A program made the position numbers and the translations under genes. Below are positions 34,917-43,717 of a DNA stretch of 64,000 nt, in pieces. The notes under the pieces are model-generated. The model was not told the DNA's origin. It did no database searches and was given only the letters and a program-made list of their open reading frames with translations. The DNA lies in assembly GCA_011365055.1 (NCBI GenBank), contig RDOG01000013.1, forward strand, positions 44,343 through 108,342, written 5' to 3'. This stretch comes from Promethearchaeota archaeon. Its GTDB lineage: Archaea > Asgardarchaeota > Lokiarchaeia > Helarchaeales > RDOG01. Position 1 is the stretch's first letter, and every line of letters begins with the position of its first letter.

Positions 34917-34926
34917 TTTTTTTTTT
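34917..34926 (+). terminator. T-run terminator after aldo/keto reductase
   Basis: Ten consecutive T about 50 bases beyond the stop codon, followed by more T-rich sequence. Typical archaeal oligo-T termination signal. Confidence 0.45.
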
Positions 34927-34996
34927 AATTTTTTGTGTTAAGCCAGGGGAGTGAATTCAATTTAATTGGAATAAATTATTTTTTCTATTTTTTTAG

Positions 34997-35130
34997 ATAT
35001 ATATTTTCACCGTAGGATTCTGGAATCTAAAAAGGTATTTCAGAAACTCGTGATCTAGATGAGTATTTCCACTCAGAAGTTATATTCAACTTTTCTTAGA
35101 TTTTAAAATACCACGGTGAACGTATATATT
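34997..35130. repeat. MITE-like element, type copy (~134 bp)
   Basis: The left end ATATATATTTTCACCGTAGG then ATTCTGGAATC is an imperfect inverted copy of the right end GATTTTAAAATACCACGGTG then AACGTATATATT (35099-35130). The interior (GGTATTTCAGAAACTCGTGA, CACTCAGAAGTTATATTCAA) recurs at 36716 and 43426. No coding capacity. It occupies most of the 438-base gap between the convergent aldo/keto reductase and kelch genes; the remainder of the gap is A/T-rich and holds nothing else. Confidence 0.8.
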
Positions 35131-35303
35131 CTAATAAGTACAAAAATTTAAAATTTATAATAAATAATCGTTATAAACATGATTCTATGAGCTTTTTAAG
35201 ACTCTATTTTTATATAAAAAGCAAGTATAGACGTGCTTGAATAATTTTTCTAAAACTTCTCAAAAAAAAAAAGGAGAAAAAAATTTATTCCATTCTCTTG
35301 GAT

Positions 35304-36350
35304 TTATGGGGTATATTTCCAGAGATCGTTCAGCCATCCAGCACTAACGTTGTCGTATCCCCATCCGCCGAAGAGCCAGAAGTTGCCGGCTGCATCTGTC
35401 CACGATGTGTGGGAATACCTTGCTCCGGGCACGTTCGCAGGATCCGCCACGCCTCTTGTGCCGTAGATGCCCTTGTTATCTTGAGAGTAATTGCCGGATA
35501 CCCACGTCCAGGTTGCATCGATGACGTTGAACATCCAGAGATCGTTCAGAATGATATCTTCACTAACATTGTTGCATCCATTTCCGCCGAAGAGCCAGAA
35601 GTTGCCGGCTGCATCTGTCCACGATGTGTGGGATTCTCTTGCTCCGGGCACGTTCGCTGCATCCGCCACGCCCTGCGTGCCGTAGATGCCCTTGTTCAGG
35701 TTGGAATAATTGCCGGACACCCACGTCCAGGTCGCATCGCTGACATTGAACATCCAGAGATCGTTCAGATGACCAATTCCAGCACTAACATTGTCGTATC
35801 CCCATCCGCCGAAGAGCCAGAAGTTGCCGGCTGCATCCGTCCACGATGTGTGGGATCCTCTTGCTCCGGGCACGTTCGCGGCATCCGCCACGCCCTTCGT
35901 GCCGTAGGTTCCATTGTTATTTCTAGAGTAATTGCCGGACACCCAAGTCCAGGTGTTCTTACCAGTTAGAAGAACCGTGACTTCGTCATCGATGCTTATG
36001 CCTTGGTATGTAACGGTTATCTTGATGGAATAATACCCGTTCGTTGGAAAATTAAAAGTTTGAAACGTGAGATTGGTTCCGGTGATGGAAATGCGAGAAT
36101 TCCAAGGTGCACTTGTGTAATTCGTGGAAATGCTAATTTGAGAAGTGGGCAATTCTGGTGTAACGTAGTTTGAGATGTTTATCGTCCGATTAGATGCAGG
36201 TTTACTTGCATCAATGGTCAAGTCCGGAACGGAGACTGAAAAATTGGCGCCGGAAGGACTTTTAGGAATTAGAAGAAATACCATGATAAGAATGACGCTT
36301 ATAATGACTATTCCTGGGATTCCAATTGCCAAAATCTTTTTTGATTTCAT
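35304..36350 (-). CDS. Membrane-anchored protein: Ig-like domain plus kelch-like repeats
   Basis: 348 aa. The N-terminal anchor (4-27, AIGIPGIVIISVILIMVFLLIP) precedes an Ig/cadherin-like beta domain (about 35-128, DLTIDASKPASNRTINISNYV, YYSIKITVTYQGISIDDEVTVLL). Three ~75-residue kelch-like units follow (WTWVSGNYS, PGARGSHTSWTDAAGNFWLFGG, LNDLWMFN). Units repeat about every 225 bases with near-identical DNA and share cassettes with 26865-27866. Probably extracellular and glycosylated. Shine-Dalgarno GGAAGG precedes the ATG. Confidence 0.85.
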   Translation of the reverse strand: MKSKKILAIGIPGIVIISVILIMVFLLIPKSPSGANFSVSVPDLTIDASKPASNRTINISNYVTPELPTSQISISTNYTSAPWNSRISITGTNLTFQTFNFPTNGYYSIKITVTYQGISIDDEVTVLLTGKNTWTWVSGNYSRNNNGTYGTKGVADAANVPGARGSHTSWTDAAGNFWLFGGWGYDNVSAGIGHLNDLWMFNVSDATWTWVSGNYSNLNKGIYGTQGVADAANVPGARESHTSWTDAAGNFWLFGGNGCNNVSEDIILNDLWMFNVIDATWTWVSGNYSQDNKGIYGTRGVADPANVPGARYSHTSWTDAAGNFWLFGGWGYDNVSAGWLNDLWKYTP

Positions 36351-36715
36351 GTCTAAAAACCTTCCTTTTCATTATCAAGTTAAAAACGCATTTATTGGCA
36401 AAAAAAAAATGTAGATTTATAGTATAAATCTATCGTGTGAAAAAACGAATTCCTCAATTCCTTTCTTTTTTTTACATGAATGGCTGGGCATGAGCGTGAA
36501 GTCAAAAGAATTAATAACGATTCTTAACCATGCATCGACAGCTTTAAAAATTACATGTAAGATGGTAGAAGCTGGAGCTATAGAGAATTCCTTCAAAATA
36601 TTTATACAACCTTCTCATTATAACATGTATATCCAGTTATTTTTTAATAAACAATATTTTTAATGAAATCTTTAGAATTCCTAGTTATTAAATTCGTATT
36701 TTCAAATAAAAAGAA

Positions 36716-36829
36716 TGTATATTTTGACCGTAGGATTCTGGAATCAAAAAATATTTTAGAAACTCGTGCTCTGGATGATTATTTTCAGTCAGAAGTTGCA
36801 TTTAATTTTTCTTGGATTTTTAAAATCCA
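36716..36829. repeat. MITE-like element, right-truncated copy
   Basis: TATTTTGACCGTAGGATTCT then GGAATC matches the left end at 34997, and the interior (AACTCGTGCTCTGGATGATT, TCAGAAGTTGCATTTAATTT) is clearly homologous. The right end stops at GGATTTTTAAAATCC, lacking the CCACGGTGAACG part. It is read through in the frame leading into the FAD oxidoreductase, creating a false N-terminus. Confidence 0.8.
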
Positions 36830-36875
36830 AAAAAAAAAAATAATTGGAGAAATAAATTATAAGTTGGTGCCTTAT

Positions 36876-38399
36876 ATGAGTAATAAAATGAAGGACCAAT
36901 ATGATGCGATAGTAATCGGTAGTGGTGTCGGAGGTAGTGGATGCGCGGCTCTCCTAACAGCTGCGGGCTATGACACGCTAATGATAGAAAAAAATGAACG
37001 GCTAGGGGGTGCTTGTAGTTCCTATTATAAGAAAGGTTATACTATAGATGTCGCTGTCCACATGTTTTCTGGATCAAAACATTTCAATAGAATTCTCAAA
37101 AAGACGGGGCATCCCGGTGAAATTGATTTTATTAAAACCTTGGGAGAACGATCTGTAATCTTGACTAAAAATGCTCCTCCGCTTCATATGTTTTCAGAGG
37201 ATATGAGACCTGGAACAAGACCTGTCGATAGTATGAATTCCTCCCAAAGCGCGCTCAAAGATCTAGGTTTCTCAGATAAGGATATAGAAGATCTATTTAA
37301 TCTATTTCTTCAAATATTGGCTGTCCGAAAAAATGAGATCCTTGACCTAATGCACGTCCCCCTTTCTAAGTGGATCACCCAATTTACCGACTCCGATGCT
37401 GTATACTATCTCATGAGTTATGTTTGTGGCATATTTTTTGTAATCCCAATTCACGTGGCATCAGCAGGTGAGTTCGTGTATTCCCTTCAAAAAGGAATTC
37501 CAACCATAACATATCCACGTGGTGGAGCAATTGCCATTCCAAATGCCTTCGGTAAAATCGTGCAAGAAGAAGGCGGGAAAATACTCATGAATACACGGGT
37601 GAAAAAAATTCTCTTAGATGGAAATAAAGTTGAAGGAGTTCTTCTTGCTGATGACCGAATGATCAAAGCTCCCATAATTGTCAGTAATGCTGGCATCAAA
37701 CCTACAATTTTTAATCTTCTGAGTTCCACGTCCATGTTGGGAAAAAAATACCTGCAAAAAGTTGAGAATTTAATACCTTCTTTCAGTTCTATAACATTTA
37801 AAGTCGCATTGAATAAACGGATTATCACGGAATATGATGCCATGCACATTTTTAATCAACGATTCGATGAGTTTCAGAAACCTGATACCGATAGACCGTG
37901 GGATTATTATTTTGAAGAAGAACAAATTAGAAATACTCAATTTATGGTCCCCATTCCCTCGAACATGGATCCTTCTCTCGCACCAAAAGGGAAACAATTA
38001 ATAATTTTCGGTTGTGGGGCGCCACCAAAATTACCATCAGGAAAAAATTGGAAGTTCCTTATAGACAACTATTGGGAGTTGATTTTAGATTTATACCCAG
38101 ATATTGAAAAGAATTTAGATTTTTTGGACATCACTACTCCTGAGCACATCATACAATTTACTGGAAAGTCCGAAGCTCCAGTTGAGGGAACGGCTTTTAC
38201 TATTGATCAAGTGGGTGAGAAACGAATCTCTTCTCGAATTCCGAACATTGAGGGTCTTTATATCGCGGGAGACACTGCTGGTCAGAATGCTCACGGCGTT
38301 GGGACGGAAATGGCAGTCAATAGTGGGATTCTAGTTTTTAACATGATCCAGCAAGATTACCCGAAATTATGTAAAAAATACATAAAAATCAAAGCTTAA
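36876..38399 (+). CDS. CrtI-like FAD-dependent oxidoreductase
   Basis: 507 aa from the ATG at 36876. A longer frame opens at 36663, but its first ~71 residues translate the dispersed repeat and are rejected. The start of the protein has the dinucleotide-binding IVIGSGVGGSGCAALL and EKNERLGGAC; the end has GLYIAGDTAGQNAHGVGTEMAV. This is the phytoene-desaturase/retinol-saturase type of FAD enzyme acting on isoprenoids or similar lipids. In archaea such enzymes may desaturate or reduce prenyl chains; the substrate is unknown. A methyltransferase gene ends convergently 92 bases away. Confidence 0.85.
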   Translation: MSNKMKDQYDAIVIGSGVGGSGCAALLTAAGYDTLMIEKNERLGGACSSYYKKGYTIDVAVHMFSGSKHFNRILKKTGHPGEIDFIKTLGERSVILTKNAPPLHMFSEDMRPGTRPVDSMNSSQSALKDLGFSDKDIEDLFNLFLQILAVRKNEILDLMHVPLSKWITQFTDSDAVYYLMSYVCGIFFVIPIHVASAGEFVYSLQKGIPTITYPRGGAIAIPNAFGKIVQEEGGKILMNTRVKKILLDGNKVEGVLLADDRMIKAPIIVSNAGIKPTIFNLLSSTSMLGKKYLQKVENLIPSFSSITFKVALNKRIITEYDAMHIFNQRFDEFQKPDTDRPWDYYFEEEQIRNTQFMVPIPSNMDPSLAPKGKQLIIFGCGAPPKLPSGKNWKFLIDNYWELILDLYPDIEKNLDFLDITTPEHIIQFTGKSEAPVEGTAFTIDQVGEKRISSRIPNIEGLYIAGDTAGQNAHGVGTEMAVNSGILVFNMIQQDYPKLCKKYIKIKA

Positions 38400-38490
38400 A
38401 TGATTAAAGATTAATCTAAATATTTTTCTTAAATTCTCTTTAAAGAAATTAATCTCCAGACTGGTGAGTTCGAAAATTTTAATATTGCTC

Positions 38491-39237
38491 TTATATTTTT
38501 CTAAATAAATAAATTGCCCATCCAATTGAATCACGTTCCCATTTGAGATAAAGGTTTTTCTCTTTGTTTAATTTATTTAATAATTCGGGGATGTCAGGAT
38601 CTTCAGGGTGTGATAGAATGTATTTATCTGTTGCATGCCATTGAAGACCTAAGTATCGATCCCATTCGTCGTGAGTGCTTACGAAAGTATATAATAATCT
38701 CAAGCCAAGATTTTCTCCGATTTCCACGTTTCCTTCGTGCGTGCTGAATGTTTCGAATTTTATTTCAGAGAGATCAAAATATGCTTTTGGGGGCTTACTA
38801 ATCCAAAAAGGCTCTCCCACTACAACGAGACCGTTGCGTTTAGTCTGGTTCATTAAGAATTTAAGAGTTTCTTCATGCCCTTTATAGATCCAACTGGCAC
38901 CAATACAACATGTTAGATCGAAACTTTCAGGAGTATCAGCCACATAGTTCACACCATCCATTTGGATTAATGTTATATCTGCGTTTGGAACGCGTTCTTT
39001 AACTTTTAATTTTGCATCTTCAAAGTAATAAGGCGAAAGGTCAACGCCCACGGCGGAAATATTAAAATTCTCAACAAGGCGAATCAGAAATTCTCCTTTT
39101 CCAGTTGCTATTTCTAATGCTTTAGAACCTGGTTCTAATCTCAAGAGACGGATTAACGCGTCCAATTTTTCGACGCTCGAAGGGTTACATATGAGATGCT
39201 CCTTATGAGTAATATCATAATATTTCCAGAATTCCAT
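38491..39237 (-). CDS. Class I SAM-dependent methyltransferase
   Basis: About 248 aa from an ATG at 39237 (Shine-Dalgarno AAGAGG nine bases upstream). Motif I ALEIATGKGEFLI, motif II GVDLSPYY, then MDGVNY and FDLTCCIGASWIYKG, the usual Rossmann order. The C-terminal part (WDRYLGLQWHATDKYI) may be the acceptor pocket. Substrate unknown; small molecule likely. Convergent with the CrtI-like gene. Confidence 0.88.
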   Translation of the reverse strand: MEFWKYYDITHKEHLICNPSSVEKLDALIRLLRLEPGSKALEIATGKGEFLIRLVENFNISAVGVDLSPYYFEDAKLKVKERVPNADITLIQMDGVNYVADTPESFDLTCCIGASWIYKGHEETLKFLMNQTKRNGLVVVGEPFWISKPPKAYFDLSEIKFETFSTHEGNVEIGENLGLRLLYTFVSTHDEWDRYLGLQWHATDKYILSHPEDPDIPELLNKLNKEKNLYLKWERDSIGWAIYLFRKI

Positions 39238-39717
39238 AAATATCATCCTCTTGCATTTTTAATTTGCAATAGAAAATAAAAAGCAAATTGTAAAATCATA
39301 AGAATTCAAAATATCATTTGTGAATAATAAAGAAAGAATTTAAATTTTTTTTTTAATTTTCAATTTAAAAGAAGGTATTCTTATGAAATTCTCGATATAT
39401 ACGTTCATCGTGGTATTTTAAAAAGTATTTAATGACATAAACACTTAGCGTCAAAAAAATGTTTCTACTTTACACTTTGAAAATAAGATTAAAATTTTTT
39501 AATAGAAATTTCTTTTATGAGAAAATATCAATTAATTTTCGTTTAACTTGAAAAGAGATTTTGATATTTCAGCCAAAAATAAAGATGAATGAAGTTAAAA
39601 ATTAGTTTAAATTTTTTTAATTTTTTTAGTGTTAGAAACAAGGAAAGAAAAGATTTTAATTAGAAAATATTCAGAATTTTTGAGTTTCCCGATAAATCCG
39701 ATGTGATAATTTAAAAA
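39238..39717. other. Intergenic region with one dispersed motif copy
   Basis: About 480 bases, A/T-rich. The only recognisable structure is the motif at 39394-39423. It would contain the methyltransferase promoter. Confidence 0.45.
39394..39423. repeat. Dispersed motif copy
   Basis: GATATATACGTTCATCGTGG then TATTTTAAAA, one mismatch in the core (CATCG for CACCG). No element interior is visible beside it. Confidence 0.8.
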
Positions 39718-40074
39718 ATGGGTTTAATTAAATAGTTTCTTTCATCCCAAGCTCGTGGTCCGAAAAAAAGAAAAAATTATGAATTAACAGATGACGATTT
39801 TGAATTCGTTCAAAACTTATATGATATGAAACAAATACCCTCACATTATTTTGACATTTTTTCCAAAGAATTAACAATGTCAAAAGCTTATGCTTTTGGT
39901 AAAAAATGTTTGGTCATAGATTCCATCAAATTCCTTGATATTGAGACTTTATTAAACACGAAACCTTATTATAACAATAACAAACCCCAAAATATTGATT
40001 TTATTGGGTATTATGATTTTAATCAACAAAAAAGAATTATTAAATATGACGTAATCTTGTTTTCAGTAAGCTGA
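39718..40074 (+). pseudogene. Small gene interrupted by in-frame TAG
   Basis: An ATG at 39826 opens 82 residues, but the frame upstream is coding-like: ATG at 39718 reads MGLIK, TAG (39733-39735), then FLSSQARGPKKRKNYELTDD and on into the 82-residue frame. Without the stop the product would be about 118 aa, basic at the N-terminus and mixed after. No family recognised. Either an amber nonsense mutation, readthrough, or a base error. Confidence 0.5.
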
Positions 40075-40250
40075 TTTCAAATATTAATCTATATTTCTTC
40101 AATTGCTTTGTCTTTACCAAACTTTTCTTTTAATTTTTTTGATTTCATATTGTATATGATAGCGTGAATCATTAATATTTTTAATAATAAGCTGATTTTT
40201 TGGTTGAATACTTGATTTAGATAAACCAATATTATGGGATTTAGAGTATT

Positions 40251-41423
40251 ATGGATTTATCAAAATATAGATCAGATCTCTACCATTGTCTTCATTGCCA
40301 TTTATGTTATGCTGTAAATTGGCAAAAAATAGATGAATGGCGATTTATATGTCCAACGGCAGCTCGGTTTGGATTTGAATCATTTAATGCAGCTGGCAGA
40401 ATTGAAATTGCTAGGGCGATAATTGAAGGTAACTTGGTAGAAAAAACTGAAAAGCTTTTGGATATTTTCTATAGTTGTACAGGCTGTAATGGTTGCATGG
40501 AACAATGTCATGAATTAACTGGCGTTAAAACAGATCATACAAGATTATTTGAAGACATTAAAGCCTTTTTTGTTGAAAAAGGATGGGGACCATTACCGAA
40601 ACATTTAGAATTTGGAAAAAGTATCATCGAAAACCATAATCCATACAACGAACCACATGAAAAAAGGTTTGATTGGCTCGATAAAAAAATAAGATCAGAT
40701 AGTTCATTAATCTATTTCGTAGGATGCACGAGTTCTTATCGGCAACAGGCGATAGCTAAAGCAACAGTTAAGATTTTAGAAAAATCAGATGTTCCTTTCA
40801 CGATTTTAGATTCTGATGAATGGTGTTGTGGGTCTCCTATAATACGAACTGGTCAGCTTGGCGAAGTCAAAAAAATAGCAATCCATAATGTAGAATCAAT
40901 TCAAAATATAGGTGCAAAAAAAGTTATTTTTTCTTGTGCTGGATGCTTTAATACATTCAAGAATGATTATAAAAGGCTTGGATTAGAATTTAATTTTAAG
41001 ATCTATCATACTTCTCAATTCTTTTTGGAATTATTACGTCAACACAAAATGAATGTTAGGGATTTGAAGAAAGTGGTAACATATCATGACCCATGTCACT
41101 TGGGACGCCATTCTAATGTGTATAAACAACCTAGAAAAGTCTTAAATTATCTAAATGTTGATTTTCATGAATTTCAAAGAAATTCTAAGGAATCATTTTG
41201 TTGCGGGGCAGGAAGCGGTGTTCGTGCAGCATATCCAGAATTTGCTAAATGGACCGCAAAAAATAGACTTGATGAAGTTAATGAAACAGGGGCAGATATA
41301 CTTGTTTCTACTTGCCCATTTTGTAAAAATAACTTCGTTGAAACAAAATCAGAATCATCAGAATACAATTTTGAAATTATGGATTTAAGCGAATTGCTTT
41401 TGGAGGCATTAAATGATAAATAA
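40251..41423 (+). CDS. CCG-domain Fe-S oxidoreductase paired with AOR
   Basis: 390 aa. N-terminal cluster cysteines CLHCHLC ... FICP and CTGCNGCMEQC, then two CCG domains (WCCGSPII with SCAGCF; FCCGAGSG with TCPFCK). It closely parallels the protein at 20471-21622. Its 3' end overlaps by 11 bases the start of the aldehyde:ferredoxin-oxidoreductase-like gene, so it is probably that enzyme's electron carrier or a subunit of a joint complex. The first cluster spacing is unusual (CxxCxxC with a later Cys). Confidence 0.88.
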   Translation: MDLSKYRSDLYHCLHCHLCYAVNWQKIDEWRFICPTAARFGFESFNAAGRIEIARAIIEGNLVEKTEKLLDIFYSCTGCNGCMEQCHELTGVKTDHTRLFEDIKAFFVEKGWGPLPKHLEFGKSIIENHNPYNEPHEKRFDWLDKKIRSDSSLIYFVGCTSSYRQQAIAKATVKILEKSDVPFTILDSDEWCCGSPIIRTGQLGEVKKIAIHNVESIQNIGAKKVIFSCAGCFNTFKNDYKRLGLEFNFKIYHTSQFFLELLRQHKMNVRDLKKVVTYHDPCHLGRHSNVYKQPRKVLNYLNVDFHEFQRNSKESFCCGAGSGVRAAYPEFAKWTAKNRLDEVNETGADILVSTCPFCKNNFVETKSESSEYNFEIMDLSELLLEALNDK

Positions 41424-42597
41424 AAAAGAAATTGAAATTAAATTGATTGAAGCCCCTCTTATTTATGAAGGCACTCTACCTTTAAGAAAATGGAAAAAGA
41501 ATTTCGGGCCCAAAATATGGCTTAAACATAAATTTAAACACAATTTAGCATGCTGTTCTTGCATGTTAGCTTGTAGAACGGACTATCAAATCTTTGAGGG
41601 TGAATATAAGGGATTAAAAACTTTTACAGGTCACCATTTTCTACCCGCTCGCGCTGCTCTTCGATTGGGACTTGAAAAACCCGAACAAGCTATTAAATTA
41701 TTAGATGTATGTAATAGGGTTGGTCTTGGATATTTTACCACGACGGGGATTTTAAACTTATTATCTCGATATACTGACTATTTAAAACGTGATTTTTCTG
41801 AATATTTAAAAATTATGGAACATATTTTAAATAAAACTGGTATTGGAGACGTTTTGGCAGAAGGTTGGAATGTAATTTCTGAAAAACTAGGTATTAACCT
41901 AACAGAATTTTCTGAAGGAACGGGTATATTCAAAGGGGTGGATTGCATTCAAGATGGAAGAACAACTTCCATCGATCCACAACGTTTTTCTTACATTACT
42001 AATCCTCGACCACATCATGGTGGAACTCAATCTATATATACCTTGCCAAAAATGTCCCTTCAAATATTAAAGGATGATGCCAGTCATTTGGGAATAAACT
42101 CCGAGGAATTTGAAAGAATTTTTACTGAAACACCATATTATGGAAAATTTAACGTTGCTAGATTCACAAAACACGCGGAAGATGCAATGGCTGTTCATAA
42201 TAGCTTGGGAACTTGTATCGTGTCAACTCTTTTTGGAACTGATATCATAAATATTGAGAAATTAGTTCCACTATATACGGCTTTAACCGGAATTCAAATG
42301 ACTCCAGAAAAATTAAAAAGAATAGGAGAAAGAAGTTTCACATTATATAAACTATTAAACATTAGAGAAGGATTTAAAACAAGGGATATATGTTCTGAAA
42401 ATTGGCTGACACCAAAAGAAACGCCAGAAGGCAAAAAAGTTCTTATGGATTATTATAGAGAACGTGAATTATCAAGATCTGACATCGAAAAATTAATCGA
42501 TGATTATTATAACGAACGAAAATGGAATCCCGAAAATGGAATTCCCTCTAAAGCAAAATTAAAAGAATTAAAATTAGAAGATTTTCTTTTAATGTGA
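41413..42597 (+). CDS. Aldehyde:ferredoxin oxidoreductase lacking N-terminal domain
   Basis: 394 aa against about 600 for the family. AOR domain 1 (residues ~1-210, which cups the tungstopterin) is missing; the protein begins just before the 4Fe-4S cluster. Cluster ligands Cys47, Cys50, Cys54 (CCSCMLAC) and Cys268 (NSLGTCIV) are all present, as are GVGLGYF-like and NPRPHHGG segments of domains 2 and 3. The start ATG has an excellent GGAGG six bases upstream, so the short form is a real translation start rather than a truncation artefact. It overlaps the CCG gene. Cofactor binding without domain 1 is doubtful; it may need a partner chain encoded elsewhere. Confidence 0.88.
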   Translation: MINKKEIEIKLIEAPLIYEGTLPLRKWKKNFGPKIWLKHKFKHNLACCSCMLACRTDYQIFEGEYKGLKTFTGHHFLPARAALRLGLEKPEQAIKLLDVCNRVGLGYFTTTGILNLLSRYTDYLKRDFSEYLKIMEHILNKTGIGDVLAEGWNVISEKLGINLTEFSEGTGIFKGVDCIQDGRTTSIDPQRFSYITNPRPHHGGTQSIYTLPKMSLQILKDDASHLGINSEEFERIFTETPYYGKFNVARFTKHAEDAMAVHNSLGTCIVSTLFGTDIINIEKLVPLYTALTGIQMTPEKLKRIGERSFTLYKLLNIREGFKTRDICSENWLTPKETPEGKKVLMDYYRERELSRSDIEKLIDDYYNERKWNPENGIPSKAKLKELKLEDFLLM

Positions 42598-42843
42598 GTA
42601 TTTTATTTCAAAAATTAATATTTTTCTTTTTTAGGAATGCAAAAATAGTAAAAACCTTTTTATGATACATCTATTCAATAATTTTCCATTTATTTTTATC
42701 CTTAGCTTATTTTGTGAATTCTTATTAATTTATTTAAAATGATTACATTATTTTTTAATTTCTTTCAAATAGGTTTAAATCTTCTTTTTAAGTTTCCTAT
42801 ATAAAGAAAATTGATGTAATAAAAGTTATTTTGATTATTTTCT

Positions 42844-43173
42844 TCATTTTCTTATAAAGAGATTTGAAATTATTCTAATAATTGAAACAATAGGTCTAAC
42901 AATTGTCCATCGAATTACAGATTTTAGATGTTTACTTTGAATCATACAATAAGCTACTCTTGGACTAAAAATATAATAAATAGATTCGAAGTTGTTCATT
43001 AATTTGTTACCTATTTCAGTAGATCTTACTTTTTCGTCTCGAATAGTTCGAAGAAATTGAACTTCAGGGTCAAAAGGCGAATTATAGGCAGCTGTAGCAA
43101 TAATGCAAGCATTAAGTTGATTTCCAGTCATCCATTTATGAAATAATCGACTTTTTCTTATATTTTCTTTCAT
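42844..43173 (-). CDS. CFI-box-CTERM domain protein
   Basis: 109 aa. NACIIATAAYNSPFDPEVQFLRTIRDE, then FESIYYIFSPRVAYCM and VIRWTIVRPIV, match the CFI-box C-terminal domain (consensus CFIATAAYGS, PEVQFLRxFRD, YYRFSP), normally found at the end of large surface proteins in bacteria and archaea. Here it stands alone with a 16-residue lead. It may be the surviving C-terminus of a bigger gene or a small stand-alone version. Function unknown, perhaps cysteine-linked anchoring. Confidence 0.8.
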   Translation of the reverse strand: MKENIRKSRLFHKWMTGNQLNACIIATAAYNSPFDPEVQFLRTIRDEKVRSTEIGNKLMNNFESIYYIFSPRVAYCMIQSKHLKSVIRWTIVRPIVSIIRIISNLFIRK

Positions 43174-43215
43174 ATTATTGTAGTATCTAGATAGAGATTA
43201 AAATCTTTGGATTAT

Positions 43216-43380
43216 CTATAAATAGGAATGGATTGCATTAATTTTAATGGTTAAAAAATGAAGATTTTTAATAAATAAATAATATTTTTTCAATGCAAAA
43301 TCATCAAGTTTTCCATTCCATAAAATTTCTTCATCAAGTTCAATTACATTTTCTATTTTTAGAAGAGAAATATCGCATAA
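43216..43380 (-). pseudogene. Remnant of the PH-like membrane-protein family
   Basis: A 55-codon minus-strand frame containing LLKIENVIELDEEILWNGKLDD aligns with the N-termini at 28181 (EILWSEEA) and 52957 (KILWSGQPD). It starts behind AAAGGAG with no standard start codon and stops after about 45 further residues without the membrane spans. It reads as a decayed third family member. Confidence 0.55.
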
Positions 43381-43425
43381 CTCCTTTATAATAATATATA
43401 CTAATTAATTTTATATTATTTTTTT

Positions 43426-43557
43426 AATATATATCCTTAACGTAATATTTTAGAATAAAAAATAGTATTTCAGTAAATTGTGATATAGATGATTATTTTC
43501 ATTCAGAAGTTACATTCAATTTTTTTTGGATTTTAAAATAATAAAGTGAAGATATAT
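43426..43557. repeat. MITE-like element, diverged copy (~132 bp)
   Basis: Left AATATATATCCTTAACGTAA, interior GTATTTCAGTAAATTGTGAT and ATTCAGAAGTTACATTCAAT, right GGATTTTAAAATAATAAAGT then GAAGATATATG. Same length and order as 34997-35130, with both ends degraded. It lies in the 337-base gap before the unknown gene at 43718; nothing else is seen there apart from an A17 run near 43655. Confidence 0.75.
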
Positions 43558-43717
43558 GTGCTCATATATCAAAATTAAATTGAATTTGCCTTCTTCTATA
43601 TAATATAGGAAAAATTTTTTTATTAGTTTGATATAAAATAATATACCTGAATCAAAAAAAAAAAAAAAAAATCATTTTTTTGAGTTATAGGGTATTAAAT
43701 GCTGAGAGGGATATGAT

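Noticed and set aside
35298..35969. 223-residue plus-strand frame opposite the second kelch gene
   Set aside because: It repeats Cys/Arg/His-rich units with the same ~225-base period as the kelch repeats on the other strand. It is an antisense shadow of a G/C-richer repeat.
36490..36663. 57-codon frame MSVKSKELITILNHAS upstream of the CrtI-like gene
   Set aside because: Composition is partly protein-like but there is no Shine-Dalgarno, no family match and it ends in A/T-rich low-complexity sequence. It could be a fragment of a lost gene.
36663..36875. N-terminal 71 residues of the CrtI-like frame
   Set aside because: They translate a dispersed repeat element also found at non-coding sites; the FAD fold begins after the ATG at 36876.
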